Assembly: GCF_964026725.1 (NCBI RefSeq)
Contig: NZ_OZ034691.1
Coordinates: 186,001-250,000 of the forward strand
DNA length: 64,000 nucleotides
DNA from: Wolbachia endosymbiont (group B) of Germaria angustata
GTDB taxonomy: Bacteria > Pseudomonadota > Alphaproteobacteria > Rickettsiales > Anaplasmataceae
Reading direction: 5' to 3'
The translations under genes and the position numbers were made by a program. Shown here one piece after another: positions 44,920 to 55,900 of this stretch. The notes under the pieces are model-generated. The model had not been told where the DNA came from. It saw nothing but the letters and a program-made list of their open reading frames with translations, and did not search any database. Every line of letters begins with the position of its first letter. Position 1 is the first letter of the stretch.

Positions 44920-47497
44920 AACTAAACTGTCATTACTGTTAGTTGCGATATTTTTGTTAAATATAGATTTTTTGCTCTCATATCCAGTGTTTGCAGATAC
45001 AGTAAGTGGTACTGACAAAACGGAATTTGTTAGCAGATTTAATTCTATTGGCAGCTTTAGTCGTGCTTCTAATCCTGACTGTAAGGCGTTTGAAACAGCT
45101 GCAGCAGTTGCTGGGATAGCAATTGCTATTGGTGCAATATTTACTGGTATTGTTTTGATTGTCTCTTCTGCTGGTTTATTTACTGCTCTTGTTATCGTTG
45201 GAATGATAGCTGCAATTGTTGGAATCTGGAAGGCAGTGGGGGGGCTTATTGTTTGTCAGCATAGTTTTGTTAGGCATCCAGTTGCATACGATAATGATGG
45301 GAGATATAAAAATTTTAAACTAAAAGACACAGGTTATAGTGGTGACACAGATAAAAATTATCGAACAGAAGATGAATATTTTTCTGCATTACAGAAAAGA
45401 TCAGGAAAAGATGGAAAACAAACAGAGAAAGATATTTTAAACTTTACTGATTGGGATGTTGTGAATGTTGATAGGGAACACTACTACTGGCCAAAAAATG
45501 GTGTGCAATATAGTGAATACATAGAAGTATGTCATCGCAATCCTTTAACATTTGGCAACCTTTTCAAGACGAATGACTTTAATTTCAGAGGGGAAGATGG
45601 ATACATAGACTTTGATATCAGAGAGAAAGATACTGGATATGAAAGTGGGTCATGGTCTCCGAAGGTTGATGGCGATCTAGAATGTAAAGTGCTTAAAGCT
45701 GGACAGAGCGAAGACATATATGGATCAACGTTCAGGGCACTGAGAAAAATGGGTAGGTTATGTGTGGAATTGGCTGAAGTTAGGGCAGCTGGAACTGTTT
45801 GGCCGCAAGGAATTGATATAGGATGCACGGAATTACCACCTGATCCGATTGCTCCTATGTGTGAACAATCTGTGATATTATTCAAAAATAAAGATGGTAC
45901 AGGTGGTGAAGAAAGGAGTTTTATCAACAGGGATGACGATTATAAAACTCTTATCAGGAAAAAAGAAAAAGAAGGAAAAATTTTTGTAGGTTATGACAAT
46001 AAAAGCTGTTTTAGCTCGTATGTCTCTGAAGCTTGCTACAATCAAGCGGGAAGTAAGTCATTATCTCCTATTCCCATAACTTCTATGATAGTGCAATGTA
46101 TTAAGGAGTCGTTAGATAATTTAGTGGCAGGTATTGATTCAAGTGGTAACTTACTTACAGACAAAAATGGACATGCTAAGGGTAGTTTTTTGTCTGTAGC
46201 ACAAGGAAGGTTGAAAAATACTGTAACTGCTGTTCTAGTTTTAGCTTTAATACTGTTCTCTATAAAAGTTATGTCTGGTGGAGTGCGTAGTCCGCAAGAA
46301 ATGTACATGTTGATCATTAAATTCGCTTTAGTGATTTACTTTACGACAGGTAGCACTATGTTTCATTATTACGGGGAATTAACAAAGCTTTCAAATGGTT
46401 TGTCAGAGATAGTGCTTAAAGCGTCATCTGAAAGTAAAAATATATGTAATTATGAGTCAGGTACAGATTATGAATACGATCGCGCAGGAAAGAGGGTATC
46501 CTACAGTTATCTTGCACCTTGGGATAGGCTTGATTGCAGAATTTTATTTTATTTAGGTGCCCCTTTAGATGGAATTGGTGGCAAAATTGGTACTGGAGGT
46601 GTTGCAACGTTAGCGGTTTTGCTTGGCGCTGCTCCTGTCTTATTAGTTGCAGGTTCGGTGATTGGTATTATTTTCGCTGGTGGACAGATCTTAGTAGCTC
46701 TTGTCTGTATATTTATGGCCATTTTGATGATGATGGTTATTTTGTGGATGTGCTATGTATTTATCTTATCTTTAGTTGCGCTTAGTGTAATTATCATCTT
46801 ATCGCCTTTATTCATTCCTATGGTTTTGTTTCAACATACTAAGGGATATTTTGATGGTTGGCTAAAAGAGTTAATTACCTACAGTTTATACCCAGTTATC
46901 CTTTTTGCGTTTTTATCCTTTATGTTCATAGCATGTGATAAAATCTATTTTAAAAATTTAAATTTTAAACTGGACGAGTCATATAAAAATGAACAACCAG
47001 ACAAGTCATATGAAAAGAAACAAGCAGAAATCTCATATAGTAAGAAAAAACAGTGGTTTAAGTTGAAAGATAGGGAATGTGATAAAAATGAAACTACTCT
47101 CGCATGTATGATGCAAAATTATAGCTTTAAAAAGAGCAGCATACTTGGTCTATTCGACTTTACATACATGGAGTTTGGCAGCTCTCTAATCGGAGAATTA
47201 TTAAAATTGTGTTTAGTATTATTCCTCTTTTACCACTTTTTAAACGTTCTTCCCGGCATGGCTGCTGAGCTTGCTGGTAATCACAGAGCAGCACTTGGTT
47301 CAGGTAGCACTCCTGCACAAATGGTGAATAAAGCTTTATCTGCTGCCAAAGCTGCTGCCAAAGCTGCTGCTGGAGGTGCTGGTCAAGTTGCTGCTGCGGC
47401 TGTAAATAAGGCAAGAGGGGCTATTGGAGGAGGTGGAGATGATAATAAGGGATCGGGATCTTCCTCTAGTGAATCTATAAAATCAGGTGGAGAGTGA
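44912..47497 (+). CDS. virB6-1: VirB6-family T4SS channel protein 1
   Basis: 861 aa, far longer than Agrobacterium VirB6 (~300). An N-terminal signal peptide (FKTKLSLLLVAIFLLNIDFLLS) and a hydrophobic pair (about 52-108) precede a large Cys-containing periplasmic segment (about 110-415). The TrbL/VirB6 core follows with about seven helices (about 425-690), including VALVCIFMAILMMMVILWMCYVFILSLVALSVII and LSPLFIPMVLFQ. The tail is Ala/Gly/Ser-rich (AAKAAAKAAAGGAGQVAAAA; GGGGDDNKGSGSSSS). Extended VirB6 in tandem is a Rickettsiales hallmark. Overlaps virB4 by 8 bp. Confidence 0.94.
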   Translation: MFKTKLSLLLVAIFLLNIDFLLSYPVFADTVSGTDKTEFVSRFNSIGSFSRASNPDCKAFETAAAVAGIAIAIGAIFTGIVLIVSSAGLFTALVIVGMIAAIVGIWKAVGGLIVCQHSFVRHPVAYDNDGRYKNFKLKDTGYSGDTDKNYRTEDEYFSALQKRSGKDGKQTEKDILNFTDWDVVNVDREHYYWPKNGVQYSEYIEVCHRNPLTFGNLFKTNDFNFRGEDGYIDFDIREKDTGYESGSWSPKVDGDLECKVLKAGQSEDIYGSTFRALRKMGRLCVELAEVRAAGTVWPQGIDIGCTELPPDPIAPMCEQSVILFKNKDGTGGEERSFINRDDDYKTLIRKKEKEGKIFVGYDNKSCFSSYVSEACYNQAGSKSLSPIPITSMIVQCIKESLDNLVAGIDSSGNLLTDKNGHAKGSFLSVAQGRLKNTVTAVLVLALILFSIKVMSGGVRSPQEMYMLIIKFALVIYFTTGSTMFHYYGELTKLSNGLSEIVLKASSESKNICNYESGTDYEYDRAGKRVSYSYLAPWDRLDCRILFYLGAPLDGIGGKIGTGGVATLAVLLGAAPVLLVAGSVIGIIFAGGQILVALVCIFMAILMMMVILWMCYVFILSLVALSVIIILSPLFIPMVLFQHTKGYFDGWLKELITYSLYPVILFAFLSFMFIACDKIYFKNLNFKLDESYKNEQPDKSYEKKQAEISYSKKKQWFKLKDRECDKNETTLACMMQNYSFKKSSILGLFDFTYMEFGSSLIGELLKLCLVLFLFYHFLNVLPGMAAELAGNHRAALGSGSTPAQMVNKALSAAKAAAKAAAGGAGQVAAAAVNKARGAIGGGGDDNKGSGSSSSESIKSGGE

Positions 47498-47514
47498 GCG
47501 CAGGTGAGTAACAG

Positions 47515-49914
47515 ATGTTTGAACATTTGAGCAACCAAAATTTGGTTAAGCTATGCATAAGTTTTGTGATACTCTTTTTATTATCTGGGTGCGGGTGTAT
47601 TAAGCCAGAAGATTCATCAGGCTTGCGTGAGAAATTGGATATAGTGTCAACAGAGCAGAAATGGGTTGATTCTGGAGTCTATATTTCGGATGAAATAAAA
47701 GTAACAGAGATTAATATAGTACCTAATAAGGTTAATTTTTGTTCGCAATATAAAGATTTTGCAATTGAACCTGGAGTAAGAAACGTTACATTACCGTTTG
47801 CGCTTAAAGCTGGCGATGCGATAAGCTTTAGTGTTGTTGGAAGTAAAATGTGTAAAAACAATAATGGCATGGTCACCTACAAAAAAATTGACGAAAATTG
47901 CGGTGAAGGAGAGACGGAGTATTTTGCACATGTTTTAAATCAAAATGAATGTCAGGCAATATGGCAAAATGGAGAATACAAGTACACAATATGTCCTAAT
48001 AAATATGAAATAGGCAATGCACAATGGTTAAATGGAAAAGAGTACTGGTCTTCAGAATTAGATCAAAGTGAAAGAGAGGAAATTAGAAATGTCATCGACT
48101 CTATAAAACAGCAAGGGGAAAATGTAGACTGTAGGAAGCTTTCAGAGAGCAGTGCAAGTAAGATAGATACGCGCATTTTAAATTTACTCTGTGGACGTAT
48201 ATGTAAATTTTCTTTCGGCAGCGGAGAAAAAGGTTGCATATATATTGAATACAATAGTATAGAAGGTGAGATATTCAATACTTTAAATTCTAGAGGTGAA
48301 TCTGTTATTGCTGAAATTATTGATAACGTATTAAAGGAAAAACGGGTAAAAACTGACATTACACTATTACGTGTTCACATGGATAATGAGGAATTTGAAC
48401 ACATTCCAGGAAGCGGTATATGTATTAACTGTGATCATAAGATAGATCGTAACCATCCAAAACCAGAGTTAACTTTTAGTTTAGGTGATGGTAAGGGCAA
48501 GGGTGGTTTCAACATAAGAGTAACAAGAATCCCTAATTTAGAAAAAAGCTTATATATAAGCGTTTCTGACAAATTTCCTGAGCGTGAGCCCGATGAAACT
48601 CAGGGAGATATACCTGTAGACATTAGCAAAGTTTATAATACTCAATATATGGAAGGCTTAAAAGAAAAGCTAAAGGACAAGAGTGGCACTATATATTACG
48701 GAATAAGAGATCATGGCTGTGATTATAAGAAAAATGAGGGTCAGTTTAGCATTAACCTTACAACTAAAGAGCCACCTGTAAGAACTTTTAGTGCGATATA
48801 TAATTTTTTTGATGAAAAAGTAAAAACTGCATTTTTCGGTTCTAGCTACAAAGACACTAACGCGATTCACTCTGATACTAGCCCTGTGAAGTCTCTTTAT
48901 CAAAGTTTTGTAGCATCAAATAGAACAAATACCATCAGATCTACAATAGTGTCGTTATTAGTATTATATATAGTTTTATACACCCTTTATTACTTTTTTG
49001 GATTGTCTCATGCTTCTATATATGAATTTTTAATTATATGTGTAAAGATAGGAGTTATTACCCAATTGCTGAACGATAACAGTTGGAGTTTTTTTTATAA
49101 CAATGCATTTTCTATTTTTGTTAATGCTCCAAAACAGTTAATAGAAATAGCAAATTTCAGAGGTACAACATCAAATGTTTTTGAATTTCTTGATTTACCG
49201 CTCAATAGGTTTTTATCAGCACACTCAGTGTTACTAATAGTATCTCTTATATTCTCCGGTCCTTTGGGTATTGTATCGTTTTGCTTGGTGATTTGGGGTT
49301 TGATAACAGTGAGCTTATCGATGTTTAACGCCTTATTTTCTTTTATCACATCTATAGCAATAGTTGCATTATTGCTTTCCTTGGCGCCTCTTTTTATTAT
49401 TTGCCTTCTATTTGGATATACTAGACAGATGTTTCACAATTGGGTCAAAAATTTAGCAAGATTTGCAATTCATCCGGTAGTGCTTTTAATTTTTATATCA
49501 TTAATAAGCCAGGTTATGGATTATATTGTGTATTCGGTCTTTAATTTTGAGGTCTGTCCTACATGTATACTTAATCTTAACTTAAAGATTTTTAATCCTT
49601 GTATTATTTATGGTTATGCTTCCAAACATGCACCTAACATCACAGCTATGATGGCTTTTGTGATTTTGGGACATGCTATGAAAGCTTTAGTTGAGGCATC
49701 TTCAACAATATCTGATTCGTTGTTTGGTGTTTATGTAGCAAGCGAACCAGGAAGGCAATATCAGCAAAGCTTAATGGGAACAGTAGGTTTAGATGAACAA
49801 AGTATCCAAAGAAGAGCAGGTCAGCAATCTGGTACACCAAGTCGAAGACCTCAAATACCACAATCAGCTCAAAGATCAGCACCTAAAATACCGACAAACA
49901 CAGGAAATCAATGA
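47515..49914 (+). CDS. virB6-2: VirB6-family T4SS channel protein 2, lipoprotein-like N-terminus
   Basis: 799 aa. The N-terminus (ISFVILFLLSGCGCIKPED) has a lipobox LSGC, suggesting lipidation and an extracytoplasmic N-terminal domain (about 25-450). The VirB6 core lies at about 475-740, with the typical SLAPLFIICLLFGYTRQMFHNWVKNLARFAIHPVVLLIFISL, matching the equivalent SLAPLFIVFILFQQTKTLFDNWIKTLAHVSLQPVILF of virB6-3. The C-terminal ~50 residues are polar, Gln/Ser/Pro-rich (QRRAGQQSGTPSRRPQIPQS). Starts 17 bp after virB6-1 and overlaps virB6-3 by 4 bp. Confidence 0.93.
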   Translation: MFEHLSNQNLVKLCISFVILFLLSGCGCIKPEDSSGLREKLDIVSTEQKWVDSGVYISDEIKVTEINIVPNKVNFCSQYKDFAIEPGVRNVTLPFALKAGDAISFSVVGSKMCKNNNGMVTYKKIDENCGEGETEYFAHVLNQNECQAIWQNGEYKYTICPNKYEIGNAQWLNGKEYWSSELDQSEREEIRNVIDSIKQQGENVDCRKLSESSASKIDTRILNLLCGRICKFSFGSGEKGCIYIEYNSIEGEIFNTLNSRGESVIAEIIDNVLKEKRVKTDITLLRVHMDNEEFEHIPGSGICINCDHKIDRNHPKPELTFSLGDGKGKGGFNIRVTRIPNLEKSLYISVSDKFPEREPDETQGDIPVDISKVYNTQYMEGLKEKLKDKSGTIYYGIRDHGCDYKKNEGQFSINLTTKEPPVRTFSAIYNFFDEKVKTAFFGSSYKDTNAIHSDTSPVKSLYQSFVASNRTNTIRSTIVSLLVLYIVLYTLYYFFGLSHASIYEFLIICVKIGVITQLLNDNSWSFFYNNAFSIFVNAPKQLIEIANFRGTTSNVFEFLDLPLNRFLSAHSVLLIVSLIFSGPLGIVSFCLVIWGLITVSLSMFNALFSFITSIAIVALLLSLAPLFIICLLFGYTRQMFHNWVKNLARFAIHPVVLLIFISLISQVMDYIVYSVFNFEVCPTCILNLNLKIFNPCIIYGYASKHAPNITAMMAFVILGHAMKALVEASSTISDSLFGVYVASEPGRQYQQSLMGTVGLDEQSIQRRAGQQSGTPSRRPQIPQSAQRSAPKIPTNTGNQ

Positions 49915-52901
49915 TGAGCAGAAAATCATTATTATTGATACTATGTCTTGTAATTACTGGCTGCACAATGGATTGTGTTGAACCTGGGTTGCAGAGCAGA
50001 AATACTAGTATCAGTATAAATGTTCCAGTTCGTGAAGCTGGCGAAGGAGTTAAAATTCATTGGGTTGATTCTGGTCAAGTAATTAGCAAGGATGAGAAAA
50101 TCAAATTTACTCTTGGTGGGTCAGTAAATCTTTGTCCTCTTAAAGAAGGGAAAAATTCAAAGAGAGTACTTGTGCCCGCTGTATTTTGTGCTAATGATTT
50201 AATACCAAATTACAGTAATAAGTTAACTGATAATGCTAGTCTTGATGAACGAGAAATATGTGGGGACATAGGCTTTGGAAATAATGAATTCTATAGCAAT
50301 AGACGTTATGTAGATACTGGAATTAAAGCAAATCCTGGTGATAAGTTAAGCTTTAGCTTAGTTCCCAGAGAGATAACGATTGATTATGACAATCCACAAG
50401 GAAAAGGTATCAGTTTTGATGATAATTGCTATAGAACTGAAAAAGGGGATGAAAAAGACAGAGCTACAATAAGAGACATGCTAAACGGAGGAAAGTTCTT
50501 TTGTGGAGAAAGTGGTAAAAGAACTGTAGTAGAATTTCCGCCGCTGAATAAAGAAGAAATGAATAAAAGAAAAGTGTTAGTTGGTAACGGCTACACTCCA
50601 TACGATAATAAAGTACATTTTAATAAGGATTATATTGAAGATGAAAGTCCATGGATGAATGGTGCGTTGTTAGATCTACGACGAACTAAAATAGGATTGA
50701 ATGAATTATGTGGTGGGAAAAACTGCGATTTTAACAAGATGAAAAAGTATAGCTCTATTGGAATAGAGTTGAAACGATTATGCAAAGGAAAAAATTGCGA
50801 TTTTGACGAGATGAAAAAGTACAGCGCTTATGAGCTTAATTGTTACTATCAGAGCATATGCTACAATGAAGAGGGTATATGGAGTTCTGGGATAGGTGCG
50901 GAAGGAAAGCGAAATTGTGTTTCTTCTGTCAGGTACGAGAAGTATGATAAAGACAATAAATGTGACATGTATTCTCACCTTAAAGGTATTGAGGATGAAC
51001 TAAAAAAGATTGAAGAAAATAAGAGGGATTCTAAGCAGATTGACATTAATTTAATATCAAATTCTAAATTAAACTTCAAAGAGGACAGAGGAGATATTTC
51101 TTGGGCCGAAGCTCTTGTTGCAAAAATTGGCGATCTTGATGATCAGAATACTGTTCAATGTTTTCCAAAAAGAAAAGAAACAAATGATGGACTAGTATGC
51201 TCAAAAATAAGTGATAATTTTAGGGATTTTTCCTTAAAGTTAAATCATGACTATGGGGTAAATAAAAAGGTGAAACCTGGTAGTAGTGTAATGCTTGCTA
51301 TAGCAAGCAATGGCAATTACTTTCTTCATAGAGGTGGATATCATGTTGAAGTAACTAGATCATGTAACTTCGATAGTGGCAAAAAATTGTATATGTACTT
51401 GGGTGATAGTCCGCCAGGAGATCCATCTGCTCGAAAGACTAATAATTTCAAAAAAGTAAAGAAATTAGATAAAATAACAGAGGATAATGTAGACTATTAC
51501 ATAATAGATGGAAGTCATTTAAAGGATAAAGAGTCTAAAAAGATATACTTTGGTATTAATGTAGAAAACGTAAAGAAAGATGATATTACGGACAAAGAAG
51601 GCAAATATTATGAAGATAACAAATACACAGTAAATTTATTTTTAAAAAGAAAAATAAACGATTTTATTTCATCCACTGTAAACAAGATTTTTTATTTCAT
51701 AACAGACGGGAGTGAAGACGGAATTAAAATTCCATATGAAGGATATAGAAAAGGGCTTCTACAAGGAGTAAGAGCTTTGCTTATTCTATACGTTATATTT
51801 ACTGTTGTTGGCTATATGCTAGGAACAATACAATTAAGTAAATTCGATTTTATTATAAGAATATTCAAAATAGCATTTATAGCTTTTGCTTTTAGTGATA
51901 GAAGTTGGGAATTCTTTGGTACAACTTTGTCTGGGCTTTTTGTTGATGGTAGCATTTATTTGATTGATAGTTTTTCTGGCTATATAGGAGAAGGAGGTAA
52001 AAAATTTGCATTCTTAGACTTAACAGCAGGAGTATTATTCACAGCAGAAACTTGGTTAAAATTTTTATCGTTGATGCTCTCTGGTCCTTTTGGCTTTATT
52101 GCATTTTTGGCAATACTTTATGCCACTTTTGTGTTTTTAAGATGCATTATTAGTGCTACGTTTAAGTATGTAATATCTACTGTTTTAGTAGCATTTTTAT
52201 TATCGTTGGCACCTTTATTTATCGTATTTATTCTATTTCAACAAACTAAAACATTATTTGATAATTGGATAAAAACGCTGGCTCATGTTTCATTGCAACC
52301 AGTCATTTTATTTTCATCCTTGTCTCTTTTAAACCAGTTAATGTATTCAGTTCTATACAACCTCACAAATTTTTCTGCATGCTATCAATGCTTAATTAGT
52401 GTAAATTTTTTATCGTATGATCTGTGTCTTATGAAATCAATATTACCTCTTGGGTATAGTCCTGGTACTAGTGTTGATGTTGCGCTCAGTACTGGAGAAA
52501 GGGCTGGTGGGCACTTTGCAGCATTACCTATAGATCTAATCCAGGCATTTATATATCTCATCATTGCTAGTGCAATGGAAGCTTTTGTTTCTATATCAGA
52601 AACTATGGCGCAGGCGTTGTTCAGCTCTGGTTATGGAGTTGCCCATAGTGTTAGTCATATTTCTAGGAGCGCATCACAAGCTATGCTGTCAACTGTTGGC
52701 CTTGATGATAGAACCCAAAATATGATACATAACATCAAGCAGGGAATGAGTAAAGATCGTAGCAAAATTGAAGCTAAATTGCCTGATATACCAAAGCAAG
52801 CAGATGGGAAAGCGAGTACTGGCAGAGAAATGAGCAAATCTGAAACACTAAGCCAGCCAAAGGATTCTGATAAAACAAAAGGACAAGTCAAGGAAGATTG
52901 A
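49911..52901 (+). CDS. virB6-3: VirB6-family T4SS channel protein 3, lipoprotein-like N-terminus
   Basis: 996 aa. Lipobox VITGC in MMSRKSLLLILCLVITGCTMD. Large polar extracytoplasmic part (about 20-610) with an internal 24-aa duplication (GKNCDF.KMKKYS near 265-305). The VirB6 core lies at about 615-910, with SLAPLFIVFILFQQTKTLFDNWIK. The C-terminal tail is charged and probably disordered (KIEAKLPDIPKQADGKAS...). It starts within virB6-2 (ATGATG overlapping its stop), a sign of coupled translation. The four VirB6 paralogues probably form a heteromeric inner-membrane assembly with a large periplasmic mass; this is inference. Confidence 0.93.
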   Translation: MMSRKSLLLILCLVITGCTMDCVEPGLQSRNTSISINVPVREAGEGVKIHWVDSGQVISKDEKIKFTLGGSVNLCPLKEGKNSKRVLVPAVFCANDLIPNYSNKLTDNASLDEREICGDIGFGNNEFYSNRRYVDTGIKANPGDKLSFSLVPREITIDYDNPQGKGISFDDNCYRTEKGDEKDRATIRDMLNGGKFFCGESGKRTVVEFPPLNKEEMNKRKVLVGNGYTPYDNKVHFNKDYIEDESPWMNGALLDLRRTKIGLNELCGGKNCDFNKMKKYSSIGIELKRLCKGKNCDFDEMKKYSAYELNCYYQSICYNEEGIWSSGIGAEGKRNCVSSVRYEKYDKDNKCDMYSHLKGIEDELKKIEENKRDSKQIDINLISNSKLNFKEDRGDISWAEALVAKIGDLDDQNTVQCFPKRKETNDGLVCSKISDNFRDFSLKLNHDYGVNKKVKPGSSVMLAIASNGNYFLHRGGYHVEVTRSCNFDSGKKLYMYLGDSPPGDPSARKTNNFKKVKKLDKITEDNVDYYIIDGSHLKDKESKKIYFGINVENVKKDDITDKEGKYYEDNKYTVNLFLKRKINDFISSTVNKIFYFITDGSEDGIKIPYEGYRKGLLQGVRALLILYVIFTVVGYMLGTIQLSKFDFIIRIFKIAFIAFAFSDRSWEFFGTTLSGLFVDGSIYLIDSFSGYIGEGGKKFAFLDLTAGVLFTAETWLKFLSLMLSGPFGFIAFLAILYATFVFLRCIISATFKYVISTVLVAFLLSLAPLFIVFILFQQTKTLFDNWIKTLAHVSLQPVILFSSLSLLNQLMYSVLYNLTNFSACYQCLISVNFLSYDLCLMKSILPLGYSPGTSVDVALSTGERAGGHFAALPIDLIQAFIYLIIASAMEAFVSISETMAQALFSSGYGVAHSVSHISRSASQAMLSTVGLDDRTQNMIHNIKQGMSKDRSKIEAKLPDIPKQADGKASTGREMSKSETLSQPKDSDKTKGQVKED
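50700..50830 (+). repeat. 72-bp internal direct duplication in virB6-3
   Basis: The segment starting ttatgtggtgggaaaaactg at 50706 recurs at 50778 (ttatgcaaaggaaaaaattg), giving two copies of LC.GKNCDF..MKKYS 24 residues apart. Differences between the copies are small, so the duplication is fairly recent. Confidence 0.85.
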
Positions 52902-52982
52902 TGAGATATATGGAGTAACTAATTAAAAAGATATTTGAAGTAAGGTTTTAGAAATTTATTCTGTATTGGAAAAAGTTTAGGT

Positions 52983-55900
52983 ATGCAATCACGCTTAGGC
53001 AAATGTTGGTTTAGGTTATTAATTTTGGTAATCTTTGTGCTGGTTATAGGTTGTAGTAAGAATGATATGCCTTTTCCAAGATGTATATCTGCTGATTATT
53101 TTGGTCCTGAACCCATTGCAATTGGTGCTCATTTTCCAATCGGTCATGATGCGTTTTTTCCAGAAGGTGAAAGTGGAGAACCTATTGATCCTGAAACCGG
53201 AGAAATCAATTATGGTTTTCACCCTAATCAAGTAGTGAAGTGGAAGGATACCGGCCTTGAAACCAATGGAGATAGTTTAGTAGTACGAGTAAATGGTGCA
53301 TGGACATCTTGGAGCAATAGTAATAAGAAGGAATCTCAAAATAGTTATAGTTTGGAAAGTTTGGAGCAGTTAAAATATGCAACCAAATTTGAAAGAGGGG
53401 AAGGTGACAACAGTCTGCCTGACTTTCACTTGGTTTGTAATGATTATAAACCTAGCATACAAAAATTTTCAAGTAAGCCTAATACAAGTTGCACTGTAAA
53501 TTGCAAGTGCATTAATGAAGATGATAGCGCAAATACAGTATCACGTGGTGCTCCATGTTGGTTTACTAACGGCCATGGTGCTTATCTTTTATTTAAAAGG
53601 CCTAGCGATTCTAGTCCTAACGAAAATTTAAAATCCATGCGTAACCCTGAGTCTCCTACTGTACATCTAGGTTACAATTCCGTAGCGGAAGATGGAAGTG
53701 GGCTTTTTACTTTAGACAGAAATAACACCACATTACAGGACAGAAATTGTAATAAGGTGGGGTTAGAAAAAGGATGGAAAATATATGTAAAGATATTAGA
53801 TAGATATTATCTAGATAATGTAGGTGGCTACTCTTTTGAATTTTTGAACGGAGTGCAGAAACCAAGTAACTTTGGATTTTTTGATTACGTTTATAACTAT
53901 CTAAAATGTGTATTATTGATTAACGAAAATTGTAAAAAGCATTTTGATAGCAATGATCCTGCAGCTGCACAGGCGATGTTCAAAAATATAGCTGAAAAAA
54001 GTACGAGCTTTCACAATTTTGTTCTTTCCTTGCTTGTTCTATTTGTAATGATTTCATCGCTTCTTTATCTTTTTGGCATGATACGAGAAACTAAGCATGA
54101 TATGCTCATCAGAATGATGAAAATCACTCTAGTAATAGTGCTTATATCTCCTGGAAGTTTTAGATTTTTCTATGATCATTTTCTTGTTTTATTCGTTAAA
54201 GGTCTTGAACACTTGATAAGTGTAATTACTAACTTTGCTCCCAACATGAACACCGGAAGTATTACTCAAGGAGATGAAGCTAAGTTGTTTAGCTTCATGG
54301 AGGACATGTTCAATAAGTTTTTTTCTTATTCTGTTTGGAAAAAGTTTGCAGCATTTTTACATTATCAAATGTGGGCAAGTCTCCTTATGATACCGGCAAT
54401 TTTTATAGGGATTGTCTTATATTTCCTGCTGTGTATGTATGCTTACATAATATTCCTTTCTGGTTTTATGGGTATAGCTTTTCTTGTAGCTATAATGCCG
54501 CTATTCCTAATCTCTATTTTATTTTCACCACTGAAAAGTCTATTTGAGGGTTGGATAAAATTATGTATTAGTTTCTGTTTGCAATCAATTATGATATTTA
54601 CCCTGCTGTCATTACTTGCTGCGATGATAATGAATACCTTTTATAAACAGTTAGGCTTTACTGTGTGCTATAATAAATGGCTTGAAATAAAGTTATGTGC
54701 TCCAAAATGGGTATTTGGTGGTTTTTGTATAATTGATAAAGAATACTTTAGCTGGACTCCAGGGCAAATTTTTGTACCTTACACTCTTGGAGAAGCTTCT
54801 TCTCTTAACATGGATAAAAGTATAGAAGGTATAGAAAAGATAAGCAGAGAAGGTGGTACAATAAAATTTACTGGAGGCGCTGGATATATCCCGCTTCCAC
54901 CGAATTACCCTAAAGATAAAAATGGTGAACATATAAAAGGGTTTCGTTATATAGATTACCCTTTCTTTAACCCAGTGCCTGGTACTGAGAAAAATCCAGC
55001 AGACCATTATATAGCAGAAAGTGATATAGTAGTTGATGCTAATTGTAGTGAAAAAGATCTAGTGCGTCTAACGAATAGTTTATTACATGCATCAGAGAGG
55101 GCTGACATTATATTACTGATCAACAATATAGAGAAAAGGATAGGTGATGTTAGTGAAATAATAAAACGCTACTGTCAAGATATAAATAAATGCAATAGTT
55201 ATAGGGAAATAATTAATGAAATAAGATCTTTAGTGCGGAGTGCGGTAGAAAAACAAGGTTGTAGAATACTGAAACTTCATGATTTATATAAGGATCACAA
55301 CAGTGAATACTGTCAGAAATGTAAAGATTGTAAAGATTGTAAAGATTGTGAGGATTGCAAAAATTATCAAGAAAATAGTGATTACCAAAGGGTGCAAGAC
55401 ATACAGAGAGGTTATTTAATCAACGCAGGAGAGATCTTTGTATTGTTCTTGCTTTCGTTTTTGATGTTTTCTTTGAAGGAGTTTGTACAACAGATGGGCT
55501 CAAGCATTGCCGGTGGTGGGTTTGGTGTTTACAATATATCTAGTATGTATCAAGCATCACCTCTAACTGGTGTCACAGAGGGATTAAAGCAGCAGTGGCA
55601 GAACTTTGCTGGCGGAAAGTTAGAGTCTTTAGGTGATTGGGCTACTCATGTACCAGACAGATTAGCTGGAGGTACAGCTAATTTGCTAGGTAGAATACCA
55701 GGAGTTGGGGGTGTGCTGAAATATGCTATTAATGTGCCACGTAAGCTTGTAGGTGCTACTATTGAAGCAACAAAATTTGCAACATCACCTAAAAATGATG
55801 TTGATAAGCTTGAGGAAAAAATCTACAGGGCGTTTGGAATTGATAAAGAAGATATTGCACATAGAAGAATTGATAAATATTTAGAATATTATAAAGGATA

